From: Christensenella sp. UBA2853
GTDB taxonomy: Bacteria; Bacillota; Clostridia; Christensenellales; Aristaeellaceae
Direction of reading: 5' to 3'
DNA length: 42,961 bases
NCBI GenBank assembly: GCA_002350845.1
Contig: DEFL01000011.1
Coordinates: 37,934-80,894 of the forward strand
The translations under genes were made by a program, and so were the position numbers. Below the pieces are notes generated by a model. That model searched no databases. It was not told the origin of the DNA and was given only the letters and a program-made list of their open reading frames with translations. This document shows positions 16,213 to 23,463 of this stretch, piece after piece; positions within the stretch are counted from its first letter, which is position 1, and every line of letters begins with the position of its first letter.

Positions 16213-16428
16213 GGCTTATTTCTCCGGCTGACCTGATCTTTGACCCCACACACGCCGTCTGGGAGGTAGCTCAACGCTTTTGCGCCCTCACGCGCTCCTC
16301 TCGGGATGAACCCGGACGGACTTACATCTAGACCGCACCATGCTCCCCGTCACTTTGGACGGATTACGTGGACCGCTTCGCCTGCGACTGGCATCGGCTT
16401 GCAACCACAGACCCGAAGGAATAAAACC
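16213..16428 (-). ncRNA. putative structured RNA (about 216 nt), standalone or 5' leader
   Basis: A GC-rich, non-coding stretch in an AT-rich gap, directly behind a good promoter. I can draw nine helices by hand. P1 closes the whole RNA, pairing 16418-16428 (GGUUUUAUUCC) with 16213-16225 (GGAGAAAUAAGCC). Others: 16405-16409 with 16367-16371; 16395-16398 with 16372-16375; 16390-16392 with 16380-16382; CCGUC 16358-16362 with GACGG 16347-16351; GUCCGUC 16315-16321 with 16254-16259; CGGG 16311-16314 with CCCG 16302-16305; GAGGAGC 16294-16300 with 16263-16270; and a small GCGU hairpin 16291-16293/16282-16284. The 5' end matches the predicted start of transcription. tmRNA, SRP RNA and RNase P hallmarks are absent. 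A known clostridial motif such as raiA RNA is possible, but I cannot confirm it from memory. No clear terminator follows, so it may be the leader of the zinc-ribbon gene. Confidence 0.6.
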
Positions 16429-16434
16429 ATGAAG

Positions 16435-16463
16435 ATTATAATTCGATTGAACGCAAATAGCAA
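16435..16463 (-). promoter_or_regulatory. sigma-A promoter of the structured RNA / zinc-ribbon gene
   Basis: On the minus strand TTGCTA (16458-16463), 17 bp, TATAAT (16435-16440). The expected start of transcription falls on the first base pairs of the RNA's closing helix, which ties promoter and RNA together. Confidence 0.75.
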
Positions 16464-16699
16464 GAAGTATTTTGCTTCTGATAGACTTTTTTTATAAAAT
16501 AAATGATTGCAAAAGATCAAAAAAACGCAAAAAATACAAGATTTGCGCTATAATACCCTTGCAAACCTTTGAACGATGTGGTGTTAAAGTGAACTTGTTC
16601 ATTTTAAGAACCATACATCATCAATATGGGACAAAACTGAGACAAAAACAGAGACCGCTGCAGCCTGACGGATGCAGGTAAAGAAAGGAATGTGATGGA
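16464..16699 (+). promoter_or_regulatory. AT-rich divergent promoter region of the secreted-protein gene
   Basis: The left half (16480-16545) is strongly A/T-rich, with several A tracts, and separates two divergent promoters. On the plus strand TATAAT at 16549-16554 is a perfect -10, but no good -35 lies at 16-18 bp; the A tracts may act as an UP-like element. The remaining 140 bases up to the gene at 16700 hold nothing else I can name. Confidence 0.4.
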
Positions 16700-17320
16700 A
16701 TGCGCCGGATGTTCAAATGCCTGTGTGTGATGTTGATTCTGATCCTCATCTCCGTGAGCGCTCTGGCGGAGGTCGATACCGGCCGGATTGAATCGATGGA
16801 AGACGCTTCAGTCTTTCTGGATGACAACGGGATCGATACCGTGATCCGGCCGAATGGACAGCCGTATTTCGGAGAAATGAACCGGGATAATGTTCAGCTG
16901 TGCACATACCTTGATTTTGTGGAAATGCCGGACATGGAGGACACGGTCTTCATTCGGATGACGTTTGCCCTGGAAACATGGGAAACCATCGGCGCCGACC
17001 GCGTGGGAATCCGAGTGGGGAAGGAAAACTATGTTTTTGAGGTTTCCCCGCATACCAGCGAGTATGACATGACCTACTATGAAGATTATGTCGTGTGTCT
17101 CACGGACAAATCACTGCCGATGCTCAAAGCCATGGCTTCGGGAAAGACGGATACCTGGGAAATCACGTTCTACAGTGAGGATCCGGTGACGGGTCTCCTC
17201 CGGATAGACCGCGCAGCAGCCAAAAAGGTGTATAACCTCTATGTGGATGCCAAAGGCAGCAAACAGAACCTGGAAAGCTTCAGGGATATCTGGCCGTGCA
17301 TCGTGGAAAAGACCAAATAA
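16700..17320 (+). CDS. small secreted protein of unknown function
   Basis: 206 residues. A typical signal peptide (MRRMFKCLCVMLILILISVSALA, cleavage before EVDTG) is followed by an acidic mixed alpha/beta domain with no motif I recognise. It has few cysteines and no membrane anchor, so it is probably released outside the cell. The start is ATG at 16700 with AAGGA about 10 nt upstream; the next ATG three codons on is possible. It is alone on the plus strand between its own TATAAT and a strong terminator. No neighbour suggests a function. Confidence 0.75.
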   Translation: MRRMFKCLCVMLILILISVSALAEVDTGRIESMEDASVFLDDNGIDTVIRPNGQPYFGEMNRDNVQLCTYLDFVEMPDMEDTVFIRMTFALETWETIGADRVGIRVGKENYVFEVSPHTSEYDMTYYEDYVVCLTDKSLPMLKAMASGKTDTWEITFYSEDPVTGLLRIDRAAAKKVYNLYVDAKGSKQNLESFRDIWPCIVEKTK

Positions 17321-17329
17321 GATCATAAG

Positions 17330-17379
17330 ACACAAAAAGCTTCCCGCATCAGTTTGCCGACGCGGGAAGCTTTTTGTGT
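17330..17379. terminator. bidirectional terminator between convergent genes
   Basis: A perfect 18-bp stem (ACACAAAAAGCTTCCCGC against its complement) with a 14-base loop. The T tract is part of the stem on both strands. It separates the secreted-protein gene from the LexA-like gene. Confidence 0.9.
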
Positions 17380-17386
17380 GCAGGGA

Positions 17387-18136
17387 TTACAGAGTGAATT
17401 CCACTTTGGCAACCCGTCCGATGCAGTTCATTTCATGCAGGTTGACGGTGACAGCGTCATATTCCTTGTTGTAGCTCTGCAGCAGATAGGTGGTGGGATT
17501 GAGTGTCTTGATCTTTCTGAGATAACGGTGCTGGTTGTACTCCACCAGCATGACCGCGCCGTCGATCGGGCTCTGCGCCGGAACGATCAGTGCGAGATCA
17601 CCCTGATGGATGCGGAAACCACGCATGCTGTCATCCGGGGCCAGAAAATAGAAAACCTTATCCGGTGCACCGCCCTCGATGCGTCCCTGAATAATGGGGA
17701 GCAGCCGGTGATCCACGGGCTGAAGCACGGCATTCATGACAGGCACATTTTTCAGGACGCTGGTGAGCGCATCGAGCCAGATACTGCCGGTGACGCCTTC
17801 ATCCTTGGTTTCTTCCTTGGTGCTGGCCACCTTTTCAGCCTCGACACGGGGCTTGGGCGGAGCCGGCACTTTGCGCACGACATTCTGAATGCTCGGCTGA
17901 ACCTGGGCGAGATCCACGGTTGCGGCGATATCATCCAGAGAAAAATCAGCTTCTGTCTGCTGCTTGAGGCCGATGCTTTTGAGAATGCGGCGGGCCTGGT
18001 CATCCGGGATGATGCGTGTCCCGTTTTCAACGGCAACGATATAGCTTTCGCTGAAGCCGCATTTTTTTGCGACCTGTTTGGGCGTCATATTCTGGCGGAT
18101 GCGTTCGGTACGGATCAGGTCTCCTAGACGTGACAT
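17387..18136 (-). CDS. XRE-family regulator with S24 (LexA-like) peptidase domain
   Basis: 249 residues. An N-terminal helix-turn-helix (residues 5-60, with MTPKQVAKKCGFSESYI) is joined by a charged linker (about 85-120) to an S24 domain. The catalytic serine is Ser170 in APDDSM, followed by GFRIHQGD; the general-base lysine is probably Lys208 in YLRKIK. In LexA and CI-type repressors this Ser-Lys pair drives self-cleavage after an Ala-Gly bond. Here the cleavage-site region reads GRIEGGAP, with no Ala-Gly, so cleavage may be altered or absent. The DNA-binding half is XRE-like, unlike true LexA, so a damage-independent or phage-type regulator is as likely. ATG has AGGAGG 7 nt upstream. It is cotranscribed with the upstream gene (24-nt gap). 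Confidence 0.85.
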   Translation of the reverse strand: MSRLGDLIRTERIRQNMTPKQVAKKCGFSESYIVAVENGTRIIPDDQARRILKSIGLKQQTEADFSLDDIAATVDLAQVQPSIQNVVRKVPAPPKPRVEAEKVASTKEETKDEGVTGSIWLDALTSVLKNVPVMNAVLQPVDHRLLPIIQGRIEGGAPDKVFYFLAPDDSMRGFRIHQGDLALIVPAQSPIDGAVMLVEYNQHRYLRKIKTLNPTTYLLQSYNKEYDAVTVNLHEMNCIGRVAKVEFTL

Positions 18137-18160
18137 GGAATAACCTCCTGATATGCTTAT

Positions 18161-18673
18161 TTACTCTTCAATGGGAAACAGACCGTCATGCGGCAGGAAT
18201 GCTGAAAGGGACGGGGAGAGCATAGCGGTGCGGAAAGGATGGGTCTGGAAATACGTTTCCAGGATGCGAACCTCGGATGGATGCCCTGTCTGCATCTGCA
18301 GGACATACCAGTCCTCGGGCGGCATCAGCGGGACTTCCTGACCGAGCACGGTGACTGTGTCCAGTGCCTGAGGCAGGCTGTACCGGGTGCCATTGAGCGG
18401 AAATCCGCTGTAAAGCTGAATATCAGCGCCGTCAAAATGATAGTGGATTTCAGCGTGCTGTTCGGTCACTTCAACTGCTTCCCGCATGCCGAGCCGGGTG
18501 AGCACACGGTCTGCTTCCGCGAACTGCTCCATGTTGACCACGACGTCAAAACTGTGCCAAGAAACATCCAGACCTCTCTGGGTGAGCATCCAGGCACCGC
18601 CCAGACAGAACGGGATGCCGGCACGGGTCAGCTTTTCACAAAGACGTTTAAGGGCTTTCTCCTTGAGGGCCAT
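18161..18673 (-). CDS. nucleotidyltransferase-fold protein (putative)
   Basis: 170 residues. The pattern LGGAWMLTQRGLDVSWHSFDVVV resembles the GG-[AS]-x(n)-G-x-x-x-x-D-x-D core of small nucleotidyltransferase-like proteins (AbiEii/MNT type), but the two metal-binding aspartates are not both clear: only one D sits in SFDVVV. It may be inactive or a distant relative. A later segment with EVPLMPPEDWYVLQMQ fits the helper helices of this fold. The start is ATG with GAGGTGA 6-7 nt upstream. It is the first gene of a two-gene operon with the S24 regulator, from a good promoter. No partner of the toxin-antitoxin type is seen. Function unknown. Confidence 0.55.
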   Translation of the reverse strand: MALKEKALKRLCEKLTRAGIPFCLGGAWMLTQRGLDVSWHSFDVVVNMEQFAEADRVLTRLGMREAVEVTEQHAEIHYHFDGADIQLYSGFPLNGTRYSLPQALDTVTVLGQEVPLMPPEDWYVLQMQTGHPSEVRILETYFQTHPFRTAMLSPSLSAFLPHDGLFPIEE

Positions 18674-18692
18674 TGATTATCACCTCGCGTGT

Positions 18693-18721
18693 ATTGTATC
18701 TGTTTTGATTTCTCATGGCAA
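18693..18721 (-). promoter_or_regulatory. sigma-A promoter of the nucleotidyltransferase-like / S24 regulator operon
   Basis: On the minus strand TTGCCA (18716-18721), 17 bp, TACAAT (18693-18698). Confidence 0.8.
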
Positions 18722-18730
18722 GGGCAGAAC

Positions 18731-18779
18731 AAAAAGGAAGCCGGATCATCCTTTGACAGGGATGTCCGGCAGCCTTTTT
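18731..18779 (-). terminator. terminator after the sigma / anti-sigma pair
   Basis: An interrupted stem: AAAAAGG and GCCGGACATCC on one arm against GGATGATCCGGC and CCTTTTT on the other, with T5 at the minus-strand end. It ends the anti-sigma gene and isolates the next promoter. Confidence 0.8.
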
Positions 18780-18784
18780 GTCGG

Positions 18785-19699
18785 TTATTCGCTTTCCTCG
18801 CTGACGGTCAGGGAGAAGGTACAGGTTTCACCTGCAGCGTCTTCCACGGTTGGCGCATAGGCTGTCACACGGCCAAGATGGCTGAGGGATGAGAGAAATG
18901 CATCGGAAGAACTCTGCGGGATATGGATCTCGAGGACAGTCTGCCGGGGACTGCTGTTTTCTTTGAATGCCTGCGAGGAACAATTGCCTCCGAGTGAAAC
19001 ACACAGTTCATGGATGTGTTCAAGCGTCTCATCAAACGCTGCGGAAGGCACCGTGATCGCTGCCGCTCCTTCTGCTTTCAGGGAGCCGGCATCTCTCTCT
19101 GAAGCGGAAAAAGCGGCGGGCATATCACCCTCAGCGGACTCGAAGATTTCTTCGTACTCAGCGGGTTCGAAGGCTTCCTCGTACGCTGCGGATTCGAGGA
19201 CTTCTTCGGCCTCTTCCACGGGCATGGCAGTCGACTGCAGAGTTGGTGCAGCGTCATACAGGACCATGTCGGATTCCTGAGAAACGGCTTCTGATTTCAT
19301 CCCCAGGACGATTGAAGGTGCAGCTGCGTTTTGCGGGGCAGAGACCGGGAGGGAGGAGCGCCGGTTGGAGTACAGGGCGGTGCCCACGACCAGAACCAGC
19401 ACAGCGCAGGCAGCGAGCGTGCGAAGGACAGGCGGCGTGAAGCGGACTTTCACTTTCGGTTTTTCTTCCGTGGAAAGTGCGGCCACTTTTTCTGTCCACT
19501 GCGCATGGAAATCTTCCGGGAGAGGAGGAACATCTTCGGAGAGATCAGACAGATCAGACTGCAGGGCCGAGAGGGAAGCGCGAAGCTCTTTACATGCAGG
19601 ACATTCTGCTTCATGACGGAGCATTTTCTCTTCATCTTCGGGACGGATCACGCCATCCAGGAAATCATCGAGGAGGACGCGGTATTCTTCACAGGTCAT
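18785..19699 (-). CDS. anti-sigma factor with zinc-finger and DUF4349-like extracellular domain
   Basis: 304 residues. The N-terminal cytoplasmic part has the anti-sigma zinc motif H-x3-C-x2-C (His29, Cys33, Cys36 in HEAECPAC), which holds the sigma factor. One transmembrane helix lies at about 90-111. Outside follow an acidic, low-complexity Glu/Ala stretch (about 165-200) and a C-terminal domain like the N-part of DUF4349 (FDETLEHIHELCVSLGG, then LEIHIP and DAFLSSLSHLGRV). Released sigma would follow envelope signals. It overlaps the sigma gene by 11 nt, typical of translational coupling. The partner sensed outside is unknown. Confidence 0.88.
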   Translation of the reverse strand: MTCEEYRVLLDDFLDGVIRPEDEEKMLRHEAECPACKELRASLSALQSDLSDLSEDVPPLPEDFHAQWTEKVAALSTEEKPKVKVRFTPPVLRTLAACAVLVLVVGTALYSNRRSSLPVSAPQNAAAPSIVLGMKSEAVSQESDMVLYDAAPTLQSTAMPVEEAEEVLESAAYEEAFEPAEYEEIFESAEGDMPAAFSASERDAGSLKAEGAAAITVPSAAFDETLEHIHELCVSLGGNCSSQAFKENSSPRQTVLEIHIPQSSSDAFLSSLSHLGRVTAYAPTVEDAAGETCTFSLTVSEESE

Positions 19700-20303
19700 G
19701 GGATGCGCCTCCTTTCATTGAATTGGACGGAACGGAATCCGATTTGTTCCCGGTCTGTGATGGATCCGACAGCATTTTTTTCAGGGCCAGCCGGCCGCGG
19801 CTGATGCGGCTTTTGACGGTCCCGGGTGGCAGGGAGAGAATGAGCGCAATCTCTTCATAGGATTTTTCCTCCACACAGGAGAGAATCAGCGGCGTGCGCT
19901 GCTCTTCAGGAAGGGCGGACAGGGCTTCACGGACCTGCCGGTTATGCTCGGCGCGCTCCAGGCTTTCCTGAGGTCCGGGGTCCCGGGCCGGCAGATCGTG
20001 TCCGCTTTCCTGCATGGCATCCACCGAATCGGAGGCACGCACTTTTTTCTTTCTCAGGGCATCCAGACAGCAGGTGACGGCAATCCGGTACAGCCAGGTG
20101 GAAAAACTCGCCGCCTCATTCCAGGAGGAAATGCGGGACCAGGCTTTGACGAAGGCTTCCTGTGCACAGTCCTGCGCATCTTCGCGGCTGCCCATCATCT
20201 GCCAGCACACACGCCAGATCATGGGTTCACAGGGCGTGGCCAGGGCTTCAAAGGCTTTTGCGTCGCCGGCTTTTGCCTTCCGGACAAGAACCGGATCGTC
20301 CAT
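19689..20303 (-). CDS. ECF-family RNA polymerase sigma factor
   Basis: 204 residues. Region 2 is clear (DAQDCAQEAFVKAWSRISSW, then FSTWLYRIAVTCCLDALRKKK) and region 4 too (LSALPEEQRTPLILSCVEEKSYEEIALIL, then PPGTVKSRISRGR). It directs RNA polymerase to a regulon under control of the overlapping anti-sigma gene. A Ser/Asn-rich tail of about 20 residues follows region 4. ATG with GGAGGT 8 nt upstream. An obvious autoregulated promoter is not seen upstream within 70 bp; the htrA terminator lies at 20376-20395, so the promoter must be in the short gap or further up. Confidence 0.95.
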   Translation of the reverse strand: MDDPVLVRKAKAGDAKAFEALATPCEPMIWRVCWQMMGSREDAQDCAQEAFVKAWSRISSWNEAASFSTWLYRIAVTCCLDALRKKKVRASDSVDAMQESGHDLPARDPGPQESLERAEHNRQVREALSALPEEQRTPLILSCVEEKSYEEIALILSLPPGTVKSRISRGRLALKKMLSDPSQTGNKSDSVPSNSMKGGASHDL

Positions 20304-20375
20304 GCATGCTCACCTCCGCATGTATTCTTGTGCACTCATGATATCAGCTGATCGCTGGAAGTCAAGAAAGAAAAA

Positions 20376-20395
20376 GGCCCGCCGAGCGGCGGGCC
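20376..20395 (-). terminator. htrA terminator
   Basis: A perfect 8-bp GC stem GGCCCGCC/GGCGGGCC with a 4-base loop and a T5 run on the minus strand, 8 nt after the htrA stop. Confidence 0.92.
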
Positions 20396-20403
20396 GGGAA
20401 GGA

Positions 20404-21735
20404 TTACTGGGAGACAGGATCGACAACGGCAAGGGTGATCTGCAGATCGATGTACTCACCGTCGGGAATTTCAGCAGAGGAGTTGCCGGCAATGTCAGCC
20501 AGACCGGGCACGCGGTAGACTTTCACCTTCAGGGTGTCGCCTTCACCGTGCTGTGCGATCAGGGACTGCAGCTGGGAGACGGACGTGATCACGTTGTCAT
20601 CCACATCCACAATGATGTCACCGGCCTGCATGCCGGCAGCCTTGGCGGGACCATTGTCATCCACAGCGTCCACATACACGCCGTTCGGGATGGATCCGTT
20701 CATGACTGCGCTGGAATAGGTATTGATGCTCTTGATGGTGATGCCCAGACGCGGTCTGCCGGTCATGTCGGTGTTGCCCTTGGAAGCAGCGGTGGCAGGA
20801 TCATCCTCACCGGAGAATTCAGGGGTTGCAATCACGCCGGACAGAACATCGTTGATCAGGGGCTTGGCTGCATTGATCGGGATGCACATGCCAATACCGT
20901 CAATGGTCGCGCCGGAGAAGGCCGTGCCGGAGTACTTGAGGGTCGGAATGCCCACCAGTTCGCCAGTGACAGAGAACATACCGCCGCCGCTGTTGCCGTT
21001 GTTGATGGCAGCGTCAACCTGAATCATGGTGTTGGTCGTGGTCTCTTTACGGCCGTACTTGTCATAGTCCGTGGAAGAAATGTTGCGGTTCAGAGCAGAG
21101 ATGATACCGGTTGTGACGGTGCCGGAGAATTCCTCACCCAGCGGATTGCCGATGCAGATAGCCCAGTCGCCGACCTGCAGGCTGTCACTGTCACCGAGGA
21201 CAACAGGCTGGAGATCCAGCTTGGGAGCATAAATCACGGCGATATCCAGGTTTTCATCGGTGGCCACAACTTCTGCGTTGTAGAGCTCAGGATCACTCTG
21301 ACCATCGACTGCGACGGTGATCTTCAGGGAAGAAGCATCTTCGACGACGTGGTAGTTGGTGAGCACATAGTGCTCAGCAATCACAACACCGGAGCCTGTG
21401 CCCGCGAGCACTTCCTGGGTGGAAGGTTGCTGGCGGTTGCCGCCGTTGCCGTAATCATAACCGTAACCGTATCCGTTGCCTCCGAAGGGGAAACCGAATC
21501 CGAAATAGTCGCCCCAGTTGTTGGAACCGTTGGAATAACGAACCTGCTGATAATTGCGCACGCCGACCACGCTGCCCTTGACATCAGCAATGGCCTGAGT
21601 GAACGGGGAAGTGACAACCACACGTTCTGTCGTGGCTTCCGTTGCGGAAGCATGCTGTGAGGTCAGTCCGACACCCGCGCCGATCATGACGCAGACGACT
21701 GCAAGCGCGATCGCTTTCATCCAGTTGTTTTTCAT
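20404..21735 (-). CDS. HtrA/DegP-family serine protease with PDZ domain
   Basis: 443 residues. A signal-anchor helix (about residues 6-25) leads to an extracytoplasmic trypsin-like domain with the catalytic triad His129 (TNYHVV), Asp164 (ENLDIAV) and Ser249 (NNGNSGGG). A single PDZ domain follows (RPRLGITIKSI ... PAKAAGMQAGDIIVDVDDN). Between anchor and protease is an unusual Gly/Tyr/Asn-rich stretch (about 78-109). HtrA proteases degrade or refold damaged envelope proteins. The start is ATG at 21735 with GGAGGT 6 nt upstream; the upstream ATG at 21753 overlaps the RBS. It lies just upstream of the ECF sigma / anti-sigma genes but has its own terminator, so it is neighbour rather than operon partner, and may be in their regulon. 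Confidence 0.95.
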   Translation of the reverse strand: MKNNWMKAIALAVVCVMIGAGVGLTSQHASATEATTERVVVTSPFTQAIADVKGSVVGVRNYQQVRYSNGSNNWGDYFGFGFPFGGNGYGYGYDYGNGGNRQQPSTQEVLAGTGSGVVIAEHYVLTNYHVVEDASSLKITVAVDGQSDPELYNAEVVATDENLDIAVIYAPKLDLQPVVLGDSDSLQVGDWAICIGNPLGEEFSGTVTTGIISALNRNISSTDYDKYGRKETTTNTMIQVDAAINNGNSGGGMFSVTGELVGIPTLKYSGTAFSGATIDGIGMCIPINAAKPLINDVLSGVIATPEFSGEDDPATAASKGNTDMTGRPRLGITIKSINTYSSAVMNGSIPNGVYVDAVDDNGPAKAAGMQAGDIIVDVDDNVITSVSQLQSLIAQHGEGDTLKVKVYRVPGLADIAGNSSAEIPDGEYIDLQITLAVVDPVSQ

Positions 21736-21805
21736 ATGAATACCTCCATTCATGAGTTTTCAGCATCTTTGTTTTCTGAAGCTCTCTTTCTTTTGCTTCG
21801 GCGTA

Positions 21806-21839
21806 AGTATAACCCTGAATTGCGAACCATTCATGAATG
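21806..21839 (-). promoter_or_regulatory. candidate htrA promoter with a 12-bp palindrome at the -35
   Basis: TATACT (21806-21811, minus strand) is a good -10, but no -35 consensus lies 17 bp upstream. Instead a perfect palindrome CATTCATGAATG (21828-21839) covers that place. It could bind an activator or mark a non-sigma-A promoter. A second partial copy (CTCATGAATG) is near the RBS. Confidence 0.45.
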
Positions 21840-21882
21840 ATTTGTGAACAATCAGAGGAAAATTGTAAAGCTTTGAAAAAAA

Positions 21883-21911
21883 CAGGATGCGGCATCGGCA
21901 GCCCCATCCTG
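21883..21911 (-). terminator. second tandem terminator of the two-component operon
   Basis: CAGGATG/CATCCTG stem with a 15-base loop and T7 on the minus strand. It backs up the stronger hairpin at 21943-21969. Confidence 0.75.
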
Positions 21912-21942
21912 CGGGACAGAAAAGACCGGAAACAGACAAAAA

Positions 21943-21969
21943 CAGCATGGTCCGCGCGGGACCATGCTG
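21943..21969 (-). terminator. first terminator of the two-component operon
   Basis: A perfect 11-bp stem CAGCATGGTCC/GGACCATGCTG with a 5-base loop and T5 on the minus strand, 31 nt after the stop at 22001. Confidence 0.9.
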
Positions 21970-22000
21970 CAGGGAAAGACCGGTAAAAGGATGCGTTCTG

Positions 22001-23458
22001 TCAGGAACGGGAGGATTTCCGCAGGGCCAGAATCAGGCGCAGAAGTCCGAACAGCGCAGCGAGCAGAACACAGAAGACACCTTCCACGTGGCAGAAATAA
22101 GCTGCGGCAGGGGTCACAATGAGCAGGGCGAGCAACAGAAACAGAAGGAAGCGCCAGGAAGGAAAGGGAAGTGCCAGAAAACAATGGGGAAGACAGGCGC
22201 ATTCCAGCACAGTGCCCATGAGCATGTGAAAGATGATGGCTCTCTGCCATACAGAATCCTCGCCGAACAGGAACAGCAGGAAGATGATCAGAATGTCAAC
22301 TGCTGCGGACAGGAGGAGGAATATGATTCGGAAATCGGAAGGGGCGGAAGGAATGGTGCGCACAATATGCCTGCGCAGGAAAAACGGAAAAATGAGCGGG
22401 ATCAGGAAGAACGGAAGTGCCGCGGGTCCGGGAAGCGAGGAAAGGGATGCGAGGACAGAAAGCCACACGACAAAGAGTCCATGATGGAAGAACAGCCGCA
22501 CTGTGGTCTTTCTGCACAGCTGGATCTGTTCCACCGCCTCGTCAAGGGATAGACCCTGCTCAGATTCCCGCTCAAGGATCACCGTATGATTCCCAGCCTC
22601 GTGGACCGGCACAGGACATGCGCCAAGGGATACCCCATCGGCGCCCTGCAGGGGATGGGCGAGGAAAACCTCTGTTTCGCGGCTTTCCAGAGAACGGATG
22701 TCGGAGAGAATCCGTGAATCGAAGCTCTGGACGTGCCGGAAGGACACGGCGCCGAGCAGCGTAAGGCGATCCACCTGATTGCCGTGCGGAATGCCTGTAA
22801 AAAGGAGGACTGCATGAGCGCTCAGATCAAGCAGCTGGCGTTTCTCGTCCAGTTCCAGTTCCCTGGTTTTTCCTTCATTCTGGACCAGCTGACAGTTGTG
22901 CATGAAGCGGATGCGGTCATCTTTGCTGCTGTCAATGCAGAAGAAAACGCGCTCCCCGGTGCCATCCTGAACCACCTGGCCGGGAATGGAAGAAAGGTGC
23001 AGTGTGCGGAGAAACGGAAAACGGCTCTGGAACTGGGCAGGCGCAAGATTCATTTCAGGAAACAGGGCGGCAATGTCATCCTTCTGCGGCATATGCTCAT
23101 AGGTTGCAGCGAGTGCAGCGCTCAGGAGAACACCGTCCGGGAGGGAACGGATTCTGGAAACCGGATAGGTTCCGCCGGGGAGGATCAGATCACCCTGGAT
23201 GCTGACAGGACCCAGGAGAAGTTCTTCAGGAATGCAGACACCGGAAATACGGGGATGCAGAATGGACAAAAGAGGGCTTGTCTGCTTTGCTTTCCATCCT
23301 TTTGGGGAAAAGCGAAGGAGGGAGAAAACAGGGTATGCGGCTGTCAGACCGAAAAGGATGCAGCCGACTTCGACCAATCCCCGGTCGGGAAACAGCACCA
23401 GAACAAGGGACAGACAGAGGAAAAAGACCAGAATGATGGCAAGAAAACGTTGATTCAT
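22001..23458 (-). CDS. membrane protein resembling a degenerate P-type ATPase half
   Basis: 485 residues. Two N-terminal and about five or six C-terminal transmembrane segments flank a soluble part. By eye the order of elements follows a P2-type ATPase from TM4 on: a TAAYP turn near 39-43 in place of the usual A-x-P-E, then PEELLLGPVSI at 77-87 where eLGsV-x-v precedes the phosphorylation site, but IQGDLIL where DKTGTLT should be. Next come an N-domain-like stretch (RFPFLRTLHLSSIP at 146-159, VFFCIDSSKDD at 171 where the FVKGAPE motif would be) and a P-domain-like strand order (LTLLGAVSF at 232). No catalytic aspartate motif, no TGD and no GDGxND are left. It would therefore be a non-pumping relative. 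ATG at 23458 has AGGGGG 8 nt upstream, overlapping the preceding stop region. It is the last gene of the kinase / GerMN operon. The assignment is a hand alignment only; otherwise it is an unknown membrane protein. Confidence 0.6.
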   Translation of the reverse strand: MNQRFLAIILVFFLCLSLVLVLFPDRGLVEVGCILFGLTAAYPVFSLLRFSPKGWKAKQTSPLLSILHPRISGVCIPEELLLGPVSIQGDLILPGGTYPVSRIRSLPDGVLLSAALAATYEHMPQKDDIAALFPEMNLAPAQFQSRFPFLRTLHLSSIPGQVVQDGTGERVFFCIDSSKDDRIRFMHNCQLVQNEGKTRELELDEKRQLLDLSAHAVLLFTGIPHGNQVDRLTLLGAVSFRHVQSFDSRILSDIRSLESRETEVFLAHPLQGADGVSLGACPVPVHEAGNHTVILERESEQGLSLDEAVEQIQLCRKTTVRLFFHHGLFVVWLSVLASLSSLPGPAALPFFLIPLIFPFFLRRHIVRTIPSAPSDFRIIFLLLSAAVDILIIFLLFLFGEDSVWQRAIIFHMLMGTVLECACLPHCFLALPFPSWRFLLFLLLALLIVTPAAAYFCHVEGVFCVLLAALFGLLRLILALRKSSRS

Positions 23459-23463
23459 GCGAA

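Noticed and set aside
16231..16239. ACCTGATCT on the plus strand, like part of a TPP riboswitch
   Set aside because: The partner boxes (GCTGAGA, CAGCGTAGGGA) are absent, and the stretch lies in a structured RNA read from the other strand.
16261..16270. GGGAGGTAGC on the plus strand, as in large bacterial SRP RNA
   Set aside because: The essential SRP domain sequence GGTCCGGAAGGAAGCA is not found within reach, so the match is by chance.
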